Shown here piece after piece: positions 1-5,543 of a DNA stretch of 5,599 nucleotides. Every line of letters begins with the position of its first letter. Positions within the stretch are counted from its first letter, which is position 1. Both the position numbers and the translations under genes were made by a program. Origin of the DNA: Lentisphaeria bacterium (GTDB lineage Bacteria > Verrucomicrobiota > Lentisphaeria > Victivallales > Victivallaceae); NCBI GenBank assembly GCA_018265615.1, contig JABLYX010000113.1, positions 1-5,599 of the forward strand, given 5' to 3'. Under the pieces are notes generated by a model, which was not told the origin of the DNA, ran no database searches, and was given only the letters and a program-made list of their open reading frames with translations.

Positions 1-48
1 GAGATCGGAACCGACAAGCTCTTCTACCAGCCGCGCGGCGAATTCTGA
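1..48 (+). CDS. C-terminal end of an unidentified protein (partial)
   Basis: Frame 1 reads EIGTDKLFYQPRGEF and stops at TGA 46-48; the gene begins left of the window. Most codons end in G or C, as in the other genes here, which supports real coding. Fifteen residues are too few to assign a family. The other strand has a short open frame over the same bases (from an ATG at 136 towards position 1), but its sequence becomes Arg/Ala-rich and low in complexity, so I prefer the plus-strand reading. The gene is convergent with the GH2 gene. Confidence 0.55.
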   Translation, partial: EIGTDKLFYQPRGEF

Positions 49-70
49 GCCGCAGCGCCGCCTTTTTCTT
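35..70 (+). terminator. Possible rho-independent terminator of the upstream gene
   Basis: GCGGCG (35-40) can pair with CGCCGC (56-61) across a 15-nt loop that includes the stop codon. It is followed at once by a T-rich run, CTTTTTCTT (62-70). The stem is GC-rich but only 6 bp and the loop is large, so this is a moderate call. Confidence 0.4.
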
Positions 71-84
71 ACCGGTAACGCCGG

Positions 85-106
85 AAAAAAAGCGGTATTT
101 TCCGCC
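85..106 (-). terminator. Possible weak terminator of the GH2 gene
   Basis: On the minus strand, about 60 nt after the GH2 stop, GCGG-AAAATA-CCGC forms a 4-bp stem (5 with a G-T pair), followed by seven T (A 85-91 on the plus strand). The T run is good but the stem is short. It is the only terminator-like signal between the GH2 stop and the convergent neighbour. Confidence 0.4.
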
Positions 107-163
107 ATGCAGCAAATTAAGCTCTTCGCCCGACATAACTTTCAGATCAAAAAGAGAAATCTT

Positions 164-2419
164 TCAACGCATTTCTCGGCCGATGGAGAATACGATTTCC
201 GACTCGAGCTCCGTGCCGTCGATATCGCAGACTGCGCGGAGGCGGCATTCTCCAGGCCGGAAGCCGGCGCGGACGACGGCCAGCGCACGCCCTTCAAAGA
301 GGCGCACAGCATTGCTCTTGAACGGCTGCAGACTGGTTGTGTCGCCATTCGAAACCCCGAAAAGACTCCCTTCCCCCGACACGTGCAGGTGGACGACCGC
401 ATCGGTCACGGCACAGCGCGTTCCGGCCACATCAAAGAGGGCGATCCCGGCATGCCCGAGCCCGTCCGATGCGATGGCGGTCCGCTCGGCATGAAGTTTG
501 AGTTCGACCGGCTTGCCGGCGGTTCTGAGCGTCCCGGTCGCGGCAAGCTGATCGCCATTGTAGCCGTTGGCGGTCAGCTCACCCGGCGCGTAGACAAACT
601 CGAACGGAATACGGCAGCAGTCGTTTTCACTGCGCACCTTCGAGCCGACAGGCCGGCCGTTCAGCAGCAGAACAACACGTTCACAGTTCGTGTAGACCGC
701 GACCCGCACGGCTTCCCCCTCTTCCCAATTCCAGTGAGAACGCATGTTTTCCCACTCGAGCTGCACGTCGTTCCAGTTCCGCATCTCAGGCTTTTCATCG
801 GCATGAACGGCGATATGGATACGCGGCTCCGGGTCCCAGGCAACCTGTGCCTGATATGCAATGCTCTTCGGGTATCCCGCCCGGTCGATGAGCCCGCTGT
901 ACCAGTTCTTATGCGGCCAGCGCGCCTCACCGAGATAGTCGAAGCCGCCCCAGTAGAAGCTGCCGCAGCCGAACCCGTGGTCAAACTCAAACCAGCACCT
1001 GACGCCGTGGTTCGTCGTTCCCTCGCTGACAAGAAAGACCATCCCCGGATGTCTGGCGTGGTCGCGTACAAAGAATTCCCCCATATAGTTGACCGCAACC
1101 ACGTCCATCCCGTGTGCCATCTGGTGGATATCCATTTCACGGTAATGCGGATGATTCCACCTGGCGCCGCTGCGGCGCGACGGATACAGCGCGCAGGTGA
1201 CCTGGCGATCCGGATCAAGCTTATGGACAAAATCACGCATGACGATGAGCCGGTCGACGCCGAAGCCGTCCTGCCCGTCAAGCTGCTGGTCGACCACTTC
1301 ATTGCCGACGCTCCAGAGAAAGACCGACGGATGGTTGCGGTCGCGCCGCACAAATTCTGCCACATCGTCGCGCCAATGGTCCTCGAAAGCGACCTGATAC
1401 CCGTAATACTGGCCAGTCCACTTGTCGAACGCTTCGTCGAAGATCAGCAGCCCCATTTCGTCGGCCAGCTCAAGGAACTCCGGCGCATAAGGATGATGCG
1501 CGAGCCGAACCGCGTTCACCCCGAGAGACTTCAGAATGTGATACCTCCGCGCGACGCCGTCACGGAAGACAGCCGTTCCGATGCCGCAGAGCTCCTCGTG
1601 AATATTTACACCGCGCAGCAGGAGCTTTTTTCCGTTCAGCAGAAAGCCGTGCTCCGGGTCGAATTCAACCGAGCGGAAACCGAACCTCGCGGTAATCCGG
1701 TCAATCTCAGCGCCACTCCCGTCGAAAAGCTGCGCGGTACAGATGTAAAGATTCGGTGTGTCGGGGGACCAGAGCTGCGGATTTCCGACTGTGAAAACGG
1801 CCGCAGGACCGTGGTGTTCAGCGACTTTCTCCCCGGCCGGGCCATGAATCGTGAACAGCACGTCTCCGGAAAGCGAACACTCCGTCGTAATCCGGACACG
1901 GCCATCGATCTTCGCATCAATAACGAGTCCGTGGCGCAGGAAATGCAGCGGCCCGATCCGCCGCAGCCGGACGCTGCGGTTGATACCGCTGCCGGTGTAC
2001 CAGCGCGAAGTCTGTTCAATCGAATTGTCGGCGCGCACGGCAACGAGGTTTTCACCCGGCACGAGCGCATCGGTGATGTCAGCCTCGAAGCCGGTGTAGC
2101 CGTTGAAGTGTTTGAGAATGTGCCGCCCGTTCACAAAGAGGTCGGCGGAGCGGTAGACGCCGTCGAAATCAAGCAAAATCCGCTCGCCTTCCCTGCATTC
2201 GGGCCGGAAGCGCTTACGATAATTGACGACTCCATTCGGCAAATAGGCGTGCTGCGAACCGTGCGGCAGTGTAGGGTCAAACGGCTGCCCGATGCTCCAG
2301 TCGTGCGGCAGATTCACCGTTGTCCAGCCCGAGTCATCCAGTTCGGGAGCCTCGAATCGCGGCACGTTCCCGGCACAGAATTTCCAGTCCGCATTGAAAC
2401 ATTCGCTCCGGTTTCTCAT
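164..2419 (-). CDS. Glycoside hydrolase family 2 enzyme, probable beta-galactosidase
   Basis: A 751-residue GH2 enzyme expected to hydrolyse beta-galactosides by the retaining mechanism. Seen in order: a sugar-binding jelly-roll domain (about 5-155, with LPHDWSI at 37-43 and GVYRSADLFVNGR at 87-99), an Ig-like sandwich (about 156-250), the TIM barrel (about 255-530), then two C-terminal beta domains resembling DUF4982 (about 555-630) and the GH2 C5 domain (about 640-745). The probable acid/base is Glu374 in GNEV and the probable nucleophile Glu466 in LVSEGTT. WGGFDYLGE (490-498) is typical of beta-galactosidase-type members. No signal peptide is visible, so it is probably cytoplasmic. The ATG at 2419 was chosen because GH2 homology begins there (MRNRSECFNADWKF). 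A 46-residue upstream extension is open but would start upstream of the predicted promoter's -10 box. Beta-glucuronidase or another GH2 specificity cannot be excluded. Confidence 0.93.
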   Translation of the reverse strand: MRNRSECFNADWKFCAGNVPRFEAPELDDSGWTTVNLPHDWSIGQPFDPTLPHGSQHAYLPNGVVNYRKRFRPECREGERILLDFDGVYRSADLFVNGRHILKHFNGYTGFEADITDALVPGENLVAVRADNSIEQTSRWYTGSGINRSVRLRRIGPLHFLRHGLVIDAKIDGRVRITTECSLSGDVLFTIHGPAGEKVAEHHGPAAVFTVGNPQLWSPDTPNLYICTAQLFDGSGAEIDRITARFGFRSVEFDPEHGFLLNGKKLLLRGVNIHEELCGIGTAVFRDGVARRYHILKSLGVNAVRLAHHPYAPEFLELADEMGLLIFDEAFDKWTGQYYGYQVAFEDHWRDDVAEFVRRDRNHPSVFLWSVGNEVVDQQLDGQDGFGVDRLIVMRDFVHKLDPDRQVTCALYPSRRSGARWNHPHYREMDIHQMAHGMDVVAVNYMGEFFVRDHARHPGMVFLVSEGTTNHGVRCWFEFDHGFGCGSFYWGGFDYLGEARWPHKNWYSGLIDRAGYPKSIAYQAQVAWDPEPRIHIAVHADEKPEMRNWNDVQLEWENMRSHWNWEEGEAVRVAVYTNCERVVLLLNGRPVGSKVRSENDCCRIPFEFVYAPGELTANGYNGDQLAATGTLRTAGKPVELKLHAERTAIASDGLGHAGIALFDVAGTRCAVTDAVVHLHVSGEGSLFGVSNGDTTSLQPFKSNAVRLFEGRALAVVRAGFRPGECRLRAVCDIDGTELESEIVFSIGREMR

Positions 2420-2431
2420 GATGCTTGTGCT

Positions 2432-2437
2432 CTCCCT
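2432..2437 (-). promoter_or_regulatory. Ribosome binding site of the GH2 gene
   Basis: AGGGAG on the minus strand lies 12 nt before the ATG at 2419. The spacing is rather long but no better start is near. An in-frame ATG further upstream (2467-2465) sits in a hairpin loop and has no Shine-Dalgarno sequence. Confidence 0.55.
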
Positions 2438-2449
2438 GGTTTTAATGGC

Positions 2450-2492
2450 TTGGCAAACCGGCCGCATCGGCCGCTGCGAAATCGCCCGCCAA
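2450..2492 (-). promoter_or_regulatory. Hairpin in the GH2 mRNA leader
   Basis: The predicted leader of about 107 nt holds a perfect 6-bp stem CGGCCG/CGGCCG (2468-2473 with 2459-2464) closed by a 3-nt loop that reads ATG on the minus strand. It is surrounded by a second possible stem TTGGC/GCCAA (2450-2454 with 2488-2492). It could affect translation or mRNA stability; no function is shown by the sequence. Confidence 0.4.
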
Positions 2493-2533
2493 CCGGCAGA
2501 TTGTTTGAAAAGGTGATGAACGGAATACAGCAT

Positions 2534-2562
2534 AATATAAATACATTCCAAATTCAATGCAA
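2534..2562 (-). promoter_or_regulatory. Predicted sigma-70-type promoter of the GH2 gene
   Basis: On the minus strand, TTGCAT (2562-2557), a 17-nt spacer and TATATT (2539-2534). Transcription would start near 2527, giving a leader of about 107 nt. It follows directly after the GH4 terminator hairpin, consistent with an independent transcript. Both hexamers and the spacing are identical to those of the predicted araC-type promoter. Confidence 0.6.
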
Positions 2563-2575
2563 ATGGCTGTAACCA

Positions 2576-2613
2576 TAAAATGCACGGGAATACACCAAAG
2601 TACTCCCGTGCAT
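2576..2613 (-). terminator. Rho-independent terminator or attenuator after the GH4 gene
   Basis: A perfect 10-bp stem (ATGCACGGGA 2580-2589 with TCCCGTGCAT 2604-2613) continues, after one A/C mismatch, into 3 more pairs (TAC/GTA) around the loop ACCAAA. On the minus strand it begins about 20 nt after the GH4 stop and is followed by TTTTATGG. The stem is strong but the T run is short, so some readthrough into the GH2 gene is possible. Confidence 0.65.
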
Positions 2614-2633
2614 CTGCCGCTCAGTAAACTATG

Positions 2634-3992
2634 TCACTGACGCGAGAAACGCGGATCGATCGAGTCGGCCAGCGCCTCGAAGAGTTCATCGGTCATTGCG
2701 CTGATCTCGTCGAGCCCGAGCTTACTCTGCGTATTCGGATCAGCGGCAATCGCGTGGAAGATCGTGCGGCGGTCGCCGGAGAGCGCCCCCTGTGCGCCAA
2801 GGATCTGTGCGTTGATCATGCCGCGGTCAAGCGCGGCAAGCTGCTCGGGGAACTCCTCAATCCGCCCCGGAGCGATACCGCCGCCGTCCACGAGGCACGG
2901 GACTTCAACGCACGACTCCGGAGGAAGCGTCGCGATGAGTCCGCGGTTCATCACATTCAGGTTCGCGGAGAGCGGCCGGTTCTTCTCGATCGCCGCAATG
3001 ATCTGGACGCCGTATTCGACGCTCGATGACAGATCAAGCTCGCGGATCCCGTCGAGATACTCCCTGATCTGTTTTTCATTGCGGATCTGGAGCCCGCGGC
3101 AGATCATGACCGATGCACCGGAGACCCCGCTGTTCATCGCGGACCAGTCGATGCCGTTCTCATCGACATCCGGAAAATCATTGCAGCAGAAGCGGTCGAT
3201 CAGGTCCTGCCGTTTGCGGAAGTAGGGCAGATACTCGCTGTTATGGCCACTGCTTTCAGTCGGGAAATAACCGAAATTACGCATGATCTCGAAGCGGACC
3301 TTCTCTTTTCTGTAGATCTCCGGCTTATCGAGACAGGCGAACAGCTGCGGATAAACATCTTTACCGTCAACCTCCAGCTTCAGCATGAACGCCATATGGT
3401 TGATGCCGGCCGCCCGGAAATGCAGCTTTTCAGGCGGCACGCCGATCCACGCCGCAATCTGCCGCGAGGTATGCTGCACACTGTGGCAGAGTCCGACCAC
3501 CTTCACGCTCTTCGCCCGCTTTGAAAGCGCGATCGTGTTCATTGACATCGGGTTCACATAGTTCAGCAGATACGCGCCGGGACAGACCTCCTCCATGCAG
3601 TCGAGCACCTCAAAGAGATCCTTCAGCGTACGCAATCCGCGAAAGATCCCGCCCGGACCGAGCGTATCGGAAACCACCTGATCGACGCCGTACTTCATGG
3701 GGATCTCATACTCCAGCTCCTGATGGCGGATCGTACCGGAACGGAAGATCGTGATGACGTAATCCGCTCCGGCAAGCGCTTCGCGCAGATCAGTCGTCGC
3801 ATGCGGATTGAACTCGATCTCAAGCTTCTTCGCTATCAGCCCGGCAATGGTCACTCCATTCGCAAGGCGCTCCGCATCGATATCCATCAAGGTGACTTCA
3901 TGCGCGCGGAGAACCGGATCCATCAGAATATCCTTGATGAAATTCTGCGCGAAAATCACGCCGCCCGCTCCGACCAGAACAATCTTCGACAT
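2634..3992 (-). CDS. melA: Glycoside hydrolase family 4, NAD- and metal-dependent alpha-galactosidase (MelA-like)
   Basis: A 452-residue protein, practically the length of E. coli MelA (451). GH4 enzymes cleave glycosides by NAD+-dependent oxidation at C3, elimination and re-addition of water, and need a divalent metal, usually Mn2+. Visible: a Rossmann start with GAGGVIF (8-14), the acidic MDID (36-39) that would contact the NAD ribose, SDTLGPGG (108-115), NYVNPMSMNT (144-153), GLCHSVQ (167-173) and AGINHMAF (195-202). By family analogy Cys169 and His199 are the metal ligands. GYFPTESSGHNSEY (241-254) matches the MelA-type active-site segment. No signal peptide is seen, so it is cytoplasmic. 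The ATG at 3992 starts directly at the Rossmann strand and has AGGGAG 8 nt upstream; the longer open frame up to 4103 reads through the promoter. It is divergent from an AraC-type regulator, as melA is from melR. Alpha-glucosidase or alpha-glucuronidase activity remains possible in this family, though the motifs favour MelA. Confidence 0.92.
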   Translation of the reverse strand: MSKIVLVGAGGVIFAQNFIKDILMDPVLRAHEVTLMDIDAERLANGVTIAGLIAKKLEIEFNPHATTDLREALAGADYVITIFRSGTIRHQELEYEIPMKYGVDQVVSDTLGPGGIFRGLRTLKDLFEVLDCMEEVCPGAYLLNYVNPMSMNTIALSKRAKSVKVVGLCHSVQHTSRQIAAWIGVPPEKLHFRAAGINHMAFMLKLEVDGKDVYPQLFACLDKPEIYRKEKVRFEIMRNFGYFPTESSGHNSEYLPYFRKRQDLIDRFCCNDFPDVDENGIDWSAMNSGVSGASVMICRGLQIRNEKQIREYLDGIRELDLSSSVEYGVQIIAAIEKNRPLSANLNVMNRGLIATLPPESCVEVPCLVDGGGIAPGRIEEFPEQLAALDRGMINAQILGAQGALSGDRRTIFHAIAADPNTQSKLGLDEISAMTDELFEALADSIDPRFSRQ

Positions 3993-4000
3993 AGGAAGCA

Positions 4001-4006
4001 CTCCCT
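4001..4006 (-). promoter_or_regulatory. Ribosome binding site of the GH4 gene
   Basis: AGGGAG on the minus strand lies 8 nt before the ATG at 3992. It decides this start over the upstream in-frame ATG at 4103, which lies beyond the predicted promoter. Confidence 0.75.
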
Positions 4007-4011
4007 GTTGG

Positions 4012-4040
4012 TTGCATTTTTGCGTTTCAGTTACTATATT
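4012..4040 (+). promoter_or_regulatory. Predicted sigma-70-type promoter of the AraC-family gene
   Basis: TTGCAT (4012-4017), a 17-nt spacer and TATATT (4035-4040), giving a start near 4047 and a leader of about 60 nt. Its -10 box shares bases 4038-4040 with the -10 box of the opposing GH4 promoter, so the two should compete for polymerase. Confidence 0.55.
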
Positions 4041-4056
4041 ATAACGGTTTTCGCAA
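4020..4056. promoter_or_regulatory. Candidate operator dyad in the divergent promoter region
   Basis: TTGCG (4020-4024) and CGCAA (4052-4056) form an inverted repeat centred on 4038, almost exactly the centre of the two overlapping promoters. Outer TTGC (4012-4015) and GCAA (4063-4066) extend the symmetry but are also parts of the -35 boxes. This is a candidate binding site for the neighbouring regulator. AraC-family proteins more often use direct repeats, so confidence is low. Confidence 0.3.
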
Positions 4057-4066
4057 GTAAAAGCAA
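4038..4066 (-). promoter_or_regulatory. Predicted strong sigma-70-type promoter of the GH4 gene
   Basis: On the minus strand, TTGCTT (4066-4061), a 17-nt spacer and a consensus TATAAT (4043-4038). Transcription would begin near 4031, leaving a leader of about 38 nt before the ATG at 3992. Confidence 0.7.
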
Positions 4067-4096
4067 TTGTACTCTCGGCGCATCCATGGTATTTTT

Positions 4097-4100
4097 GGAG
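4097..4100 (+). promoter_or_regulatory. Ribosome binding site of the AraC-family gene
   Basis: GGAG lies 5 nt before ATG 4106. It favours this start over the in-frame TTG at 4067, which has no such site. Confidence 0.65.
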
Positions 4101-4105
4101 CAAGC

Positions 4106-4957
4106 ATGATTATTCGCACCCGGCAATCGAGAATCCTGGTCGTCCACCGGCCGAATCCGCAACTGCTGCCGAATATCCCGCTGCCGTTCTATCCGCGTTC
4201 AATCGGTCATTTCCGGATCGCCGGCGGAGAGACGGAATATGTTCCGGCGGGAGAGAAGCCATTTGTGCAGCTGTTCTGGACAATCAGCGGAGAAGGGCGC
4301 ATCCGCGTCGACAGAGAGGAGTATACTGTCACTCCCTGCGATGTATTTTACCATCTGCCGTATGAGCCCCATGATCATCAGGCCCTTTCCGACGGATGGG
4401 AATACCGCTGGGTTGCTTTCGATGGAGAGTGCGCGGGCAGGCACATGGAGTCCTATGGATATCCGCGCGGAAGTTTTGCGGCGGGAGGCTGCCCGCATGA
4501 TCTTTTCATCCGGCTTGAGCTGCTGATGCAGGAGATGACGCCGCTCTGCTGGCGGGAGATGGTTTCAGTCATCGATGCGATCCTGGCCAAAGCGGGTGGA
4601 GGAGGGGAAGATAACTCCAAAGAGGGAAAAATCACGGCGGAGATCATCCGCCTCTGCCGGGAAAACTTCGCGGATCCGGAACTTAACGTGAATGCGATTG
4701 CCGATGAGCTGAATCTCGACCGCTCGACGATCAGGCGAATCTTCAGCGAGCGGATGAAGTTGACTCCCTCGGAATACCTCTCGAACCTGCGGCTGCAGCA
4801 TGCGCTGTCATTGCTGCAGCAGACATTGCTGCCGCTCTCTGAAATCGCACGCCAGTCCGGCATTCCGGAGCCGAGTTATTTCTGCCGCTTCATCCGCCGC
4901 AACATCGGGGAGAGCCCAGAGCAATTCCGCCGGGGAGCAAAACGCAAGCTTGAATAA
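4106..4957 (+). CDS. AraC-family transcriptional regulator
   Basis: A 283-residue regulator with the usual two-part layout. The N-terminal half (about 30-110) looks like the AraC cupin-type ligand-binding domain, including KPFVQLFWTISGEGRIRVDR (51-70), the turn VTPCDVFYHLPYEPHD (75-90) and WEYRWVAFDG (98-107). A linker containing a glycine run (164-167) leads to the DNA-binding domain. That domain has a first helix-turn-helix at about 193-217 (LNVNAIADELNLDRSTIRRI) and a second at about 242-276 (LSEIARQSGIPEPSYFCRF, then the family-typical GESPEQFRR at 268-276). It probably binds DNA in response to a sugar and controls the divergent GH4 gene and itself, in the manner of E. coli MelR; the true ligand is unknown. 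No clear intrinsic terminator with a T run follows on the plus strand. Confidence 0.92.
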   Translation: MIIRTRQSRILVVHRPNPQLLPNIPLPFYPRSIGHFRIAGGETEYVPAGEKPFVQLFWTISGEGRIRVDREEYTVTPCDVFYHLPYEPHDHQALSDGWEYRWVAFDGECAGRHMESYGYPRGSFAAGGCPHDLFIRLELLMQEMTPLCWREMVSVIDAILAKAGGGGEDNSKEGKITAEIIRLCRENFADPELNVNAIADELNLDRSTIRRIFSERMKLTPSEYLSNLRLQHALSLLQQTLLPLSEIARQSGIPEPSYFCRFIRRNIGESPEQFRRGAKRKLE

Positions 4958-4981
4958 ACCAGAAGTCAGCGCGCGCGTATA

Positions 4982-5170
4982 GGACGGCTTTGACGTCCGT
5001 CGGGGCCGGCGCCTCGCCGGTCTGGATCCAAGGGCGAAGCGCCTTGGCCACCGGAGGTAAAGTTGTGCGCGGAGCGAAAGAGCTGCATAGCAAAATCGCA
5101 GATTTTGCCGTGTAGCGCACACGGTCTGCTGCGCCGGAGGCGCACAAAGACCGCGCGTGCGCGAAGCGCA
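4982..5170. other. Cluster of triloop hairpins; unexplained structured region
   Basis: No convincing protein gene is visible. Seen directly: GACGG/CCGTC (4983-4987 with 4997-5001); CCGGCG-CCT-CGCCGG (5006-5020), extended by further pairs; CCAA plus GGCG-AAG-CGCC plus TTGG (5028-5047) with one bulged G; an outer stem TGTGCGC/GCGCACA (5064-5070 with 5115-5121) enclosing GCAAAATC-GCA-GATTTTGC (5090-5108); a two-part hairpin CGGTCT..TGCGCC-GGA-GGCGCA..AGACCG (5122-5153); and TGCGC-GAA-GCGCA (5158-5170). Most loops are exactly 3 nt. It lies between the AraC-type gene and the repeat array. It could be a REP/BIME-like palindromic element cluster or a structured RNA; the sequence alone does not decide. 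Several minus-strand frames run through it, but their products look like no known protein and overlap one another. Confidence 0.6.
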
Positions 5171-5188
5171 GGCATCCGGGCCAGTCAT

Positions 5189-5215
5189 GCAAAGAAGTAA
5201 AGAGCAACACTTTGC
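5189..5215. other. Small inverted repeat at the left edge of the array
   Basis: GCAAAG (5189-5194) can pair with CTTTGC (5210-5215) across 15 nt. The right arm runs into the start of the first array module, so this may mark the array boundary or be chance. Confidence 0.3.
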
Positions 5216-5468
5216 GGCGTGCGACGAAGCCGATCATGAGGCGAATGCTGCTGCTGCGTTTTGCGGCGTGCGACGAAGCCGATCATGAGGCGAATGCTGC
5301 TGCTGCGTTTTGCGGCGTGCGACGAAGCCGATCAGGGCGCAATGCCGCGAGGGGAAAAGCCGATCATGAGGCGAATGCTGCAGCTGCGTTTTGCGGCGTG
5401 CGACAAAGCCGATCAGGCCACAATGCTGCGAGGGGAAAAGGCCGGGGCGCAATGCTGCGAGTGGAAAA
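5211..5468. repeat. Modular tandem repeat array (18/31/32-bp modules)
   Basis: Three modules recur. X is TTTGCGGCGTGCGACGAA (18 bp), at 5211, 5260, 5309 and 5390; the last copy has one change. Y (31 bp) begins GCCGATCATGAGGCGAATGC, at 5229, 5278 and 5359. Z (32 bp) begins GCCGATCAGG and ends GCGAGGGGAAAA, at 5327 and 5408, with a shortened copy at 5440-5468. The order is X-Y-X-Y-X-Z-Y-X-Z-Z'. The first two X-Y units (49 bp each) are identical. Y and Z share their first 8 bases and an AATGC core, so they are related. The 49-bp period is not a multiple of three and the frame shifts between units, so this is not a protein repeat. It lies just downstream of an rRNA operon. Confidence 0.85.
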
Positions 5469-5490
5469 GCCCGGCTGTGTTGCTTTCGAG

Positions 5491-5534
5491 CAAAAAAAGA
5501 CCCGCTTTCTCGTGTGCGAAACGCGAAAGCGGGT
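5491..5534 (-). terminator. Rho-independent terminator of the rRNA operon
   Basis: A perfect 10-bp stem (ACCCGCTTTC 5500-5509 with GAAAGCGGGT 5525-5534) is extended, after one mismatch, by two CG pairs. On the minus strand it is followed by C and then seven T (5498-5492). It lies about 10 nt after the 5S rRNA 3' end, where an rRNA operon terminator belongs. On the plus strand the hairpin is followed by A, not T, so it works only for the minus strand. Confidence 0.85.
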
Positions 5535-5543
5535 AAAAAAATT

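Noticed and set aside
2420..2557. A 46-residue N-terminal extension of the GH2 protein starting at 2557
   Set aside because: It overlaps the predicted promoter, does not look like a signal peptide and lies outside the GH2 homology, which begins at 2419.
107..2572. A very long open frame (821 codons) on the plus strand, opposite the GH2 gene
   Set aside because: It is codon-for-codon opposite the GH2 gene. Stops there would need TTA, CTA or TCA codons in the GH2 gene, which this GC-rich codon use avoids. The GH2 reading shows clear family motifs; the antisense product shows none.
4808..5237. Minus-strand open frames running through the hairpin cluster (4808-5188, 4890-5237, 4966-5175)
   Set aside because: They overlap each other in different frames, partly oppose the AraC-type gene, and their products resemble no family known to me. 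The hairpins explain the region's composition better.
5211..5468. The array as a CRISPR
   Set aside because: Units are contiguous with no unique spacers of even length, the modules swap order, and no cas gene is present in the window.
5480..5493. TTGCT-TTCG-AGCAA hairpin next to the A run
   Set aside because: The stem is only 5 bp and there is no T run after it on the plus strand; on the minus strand it lies after the terminator T run. Probably incidental.
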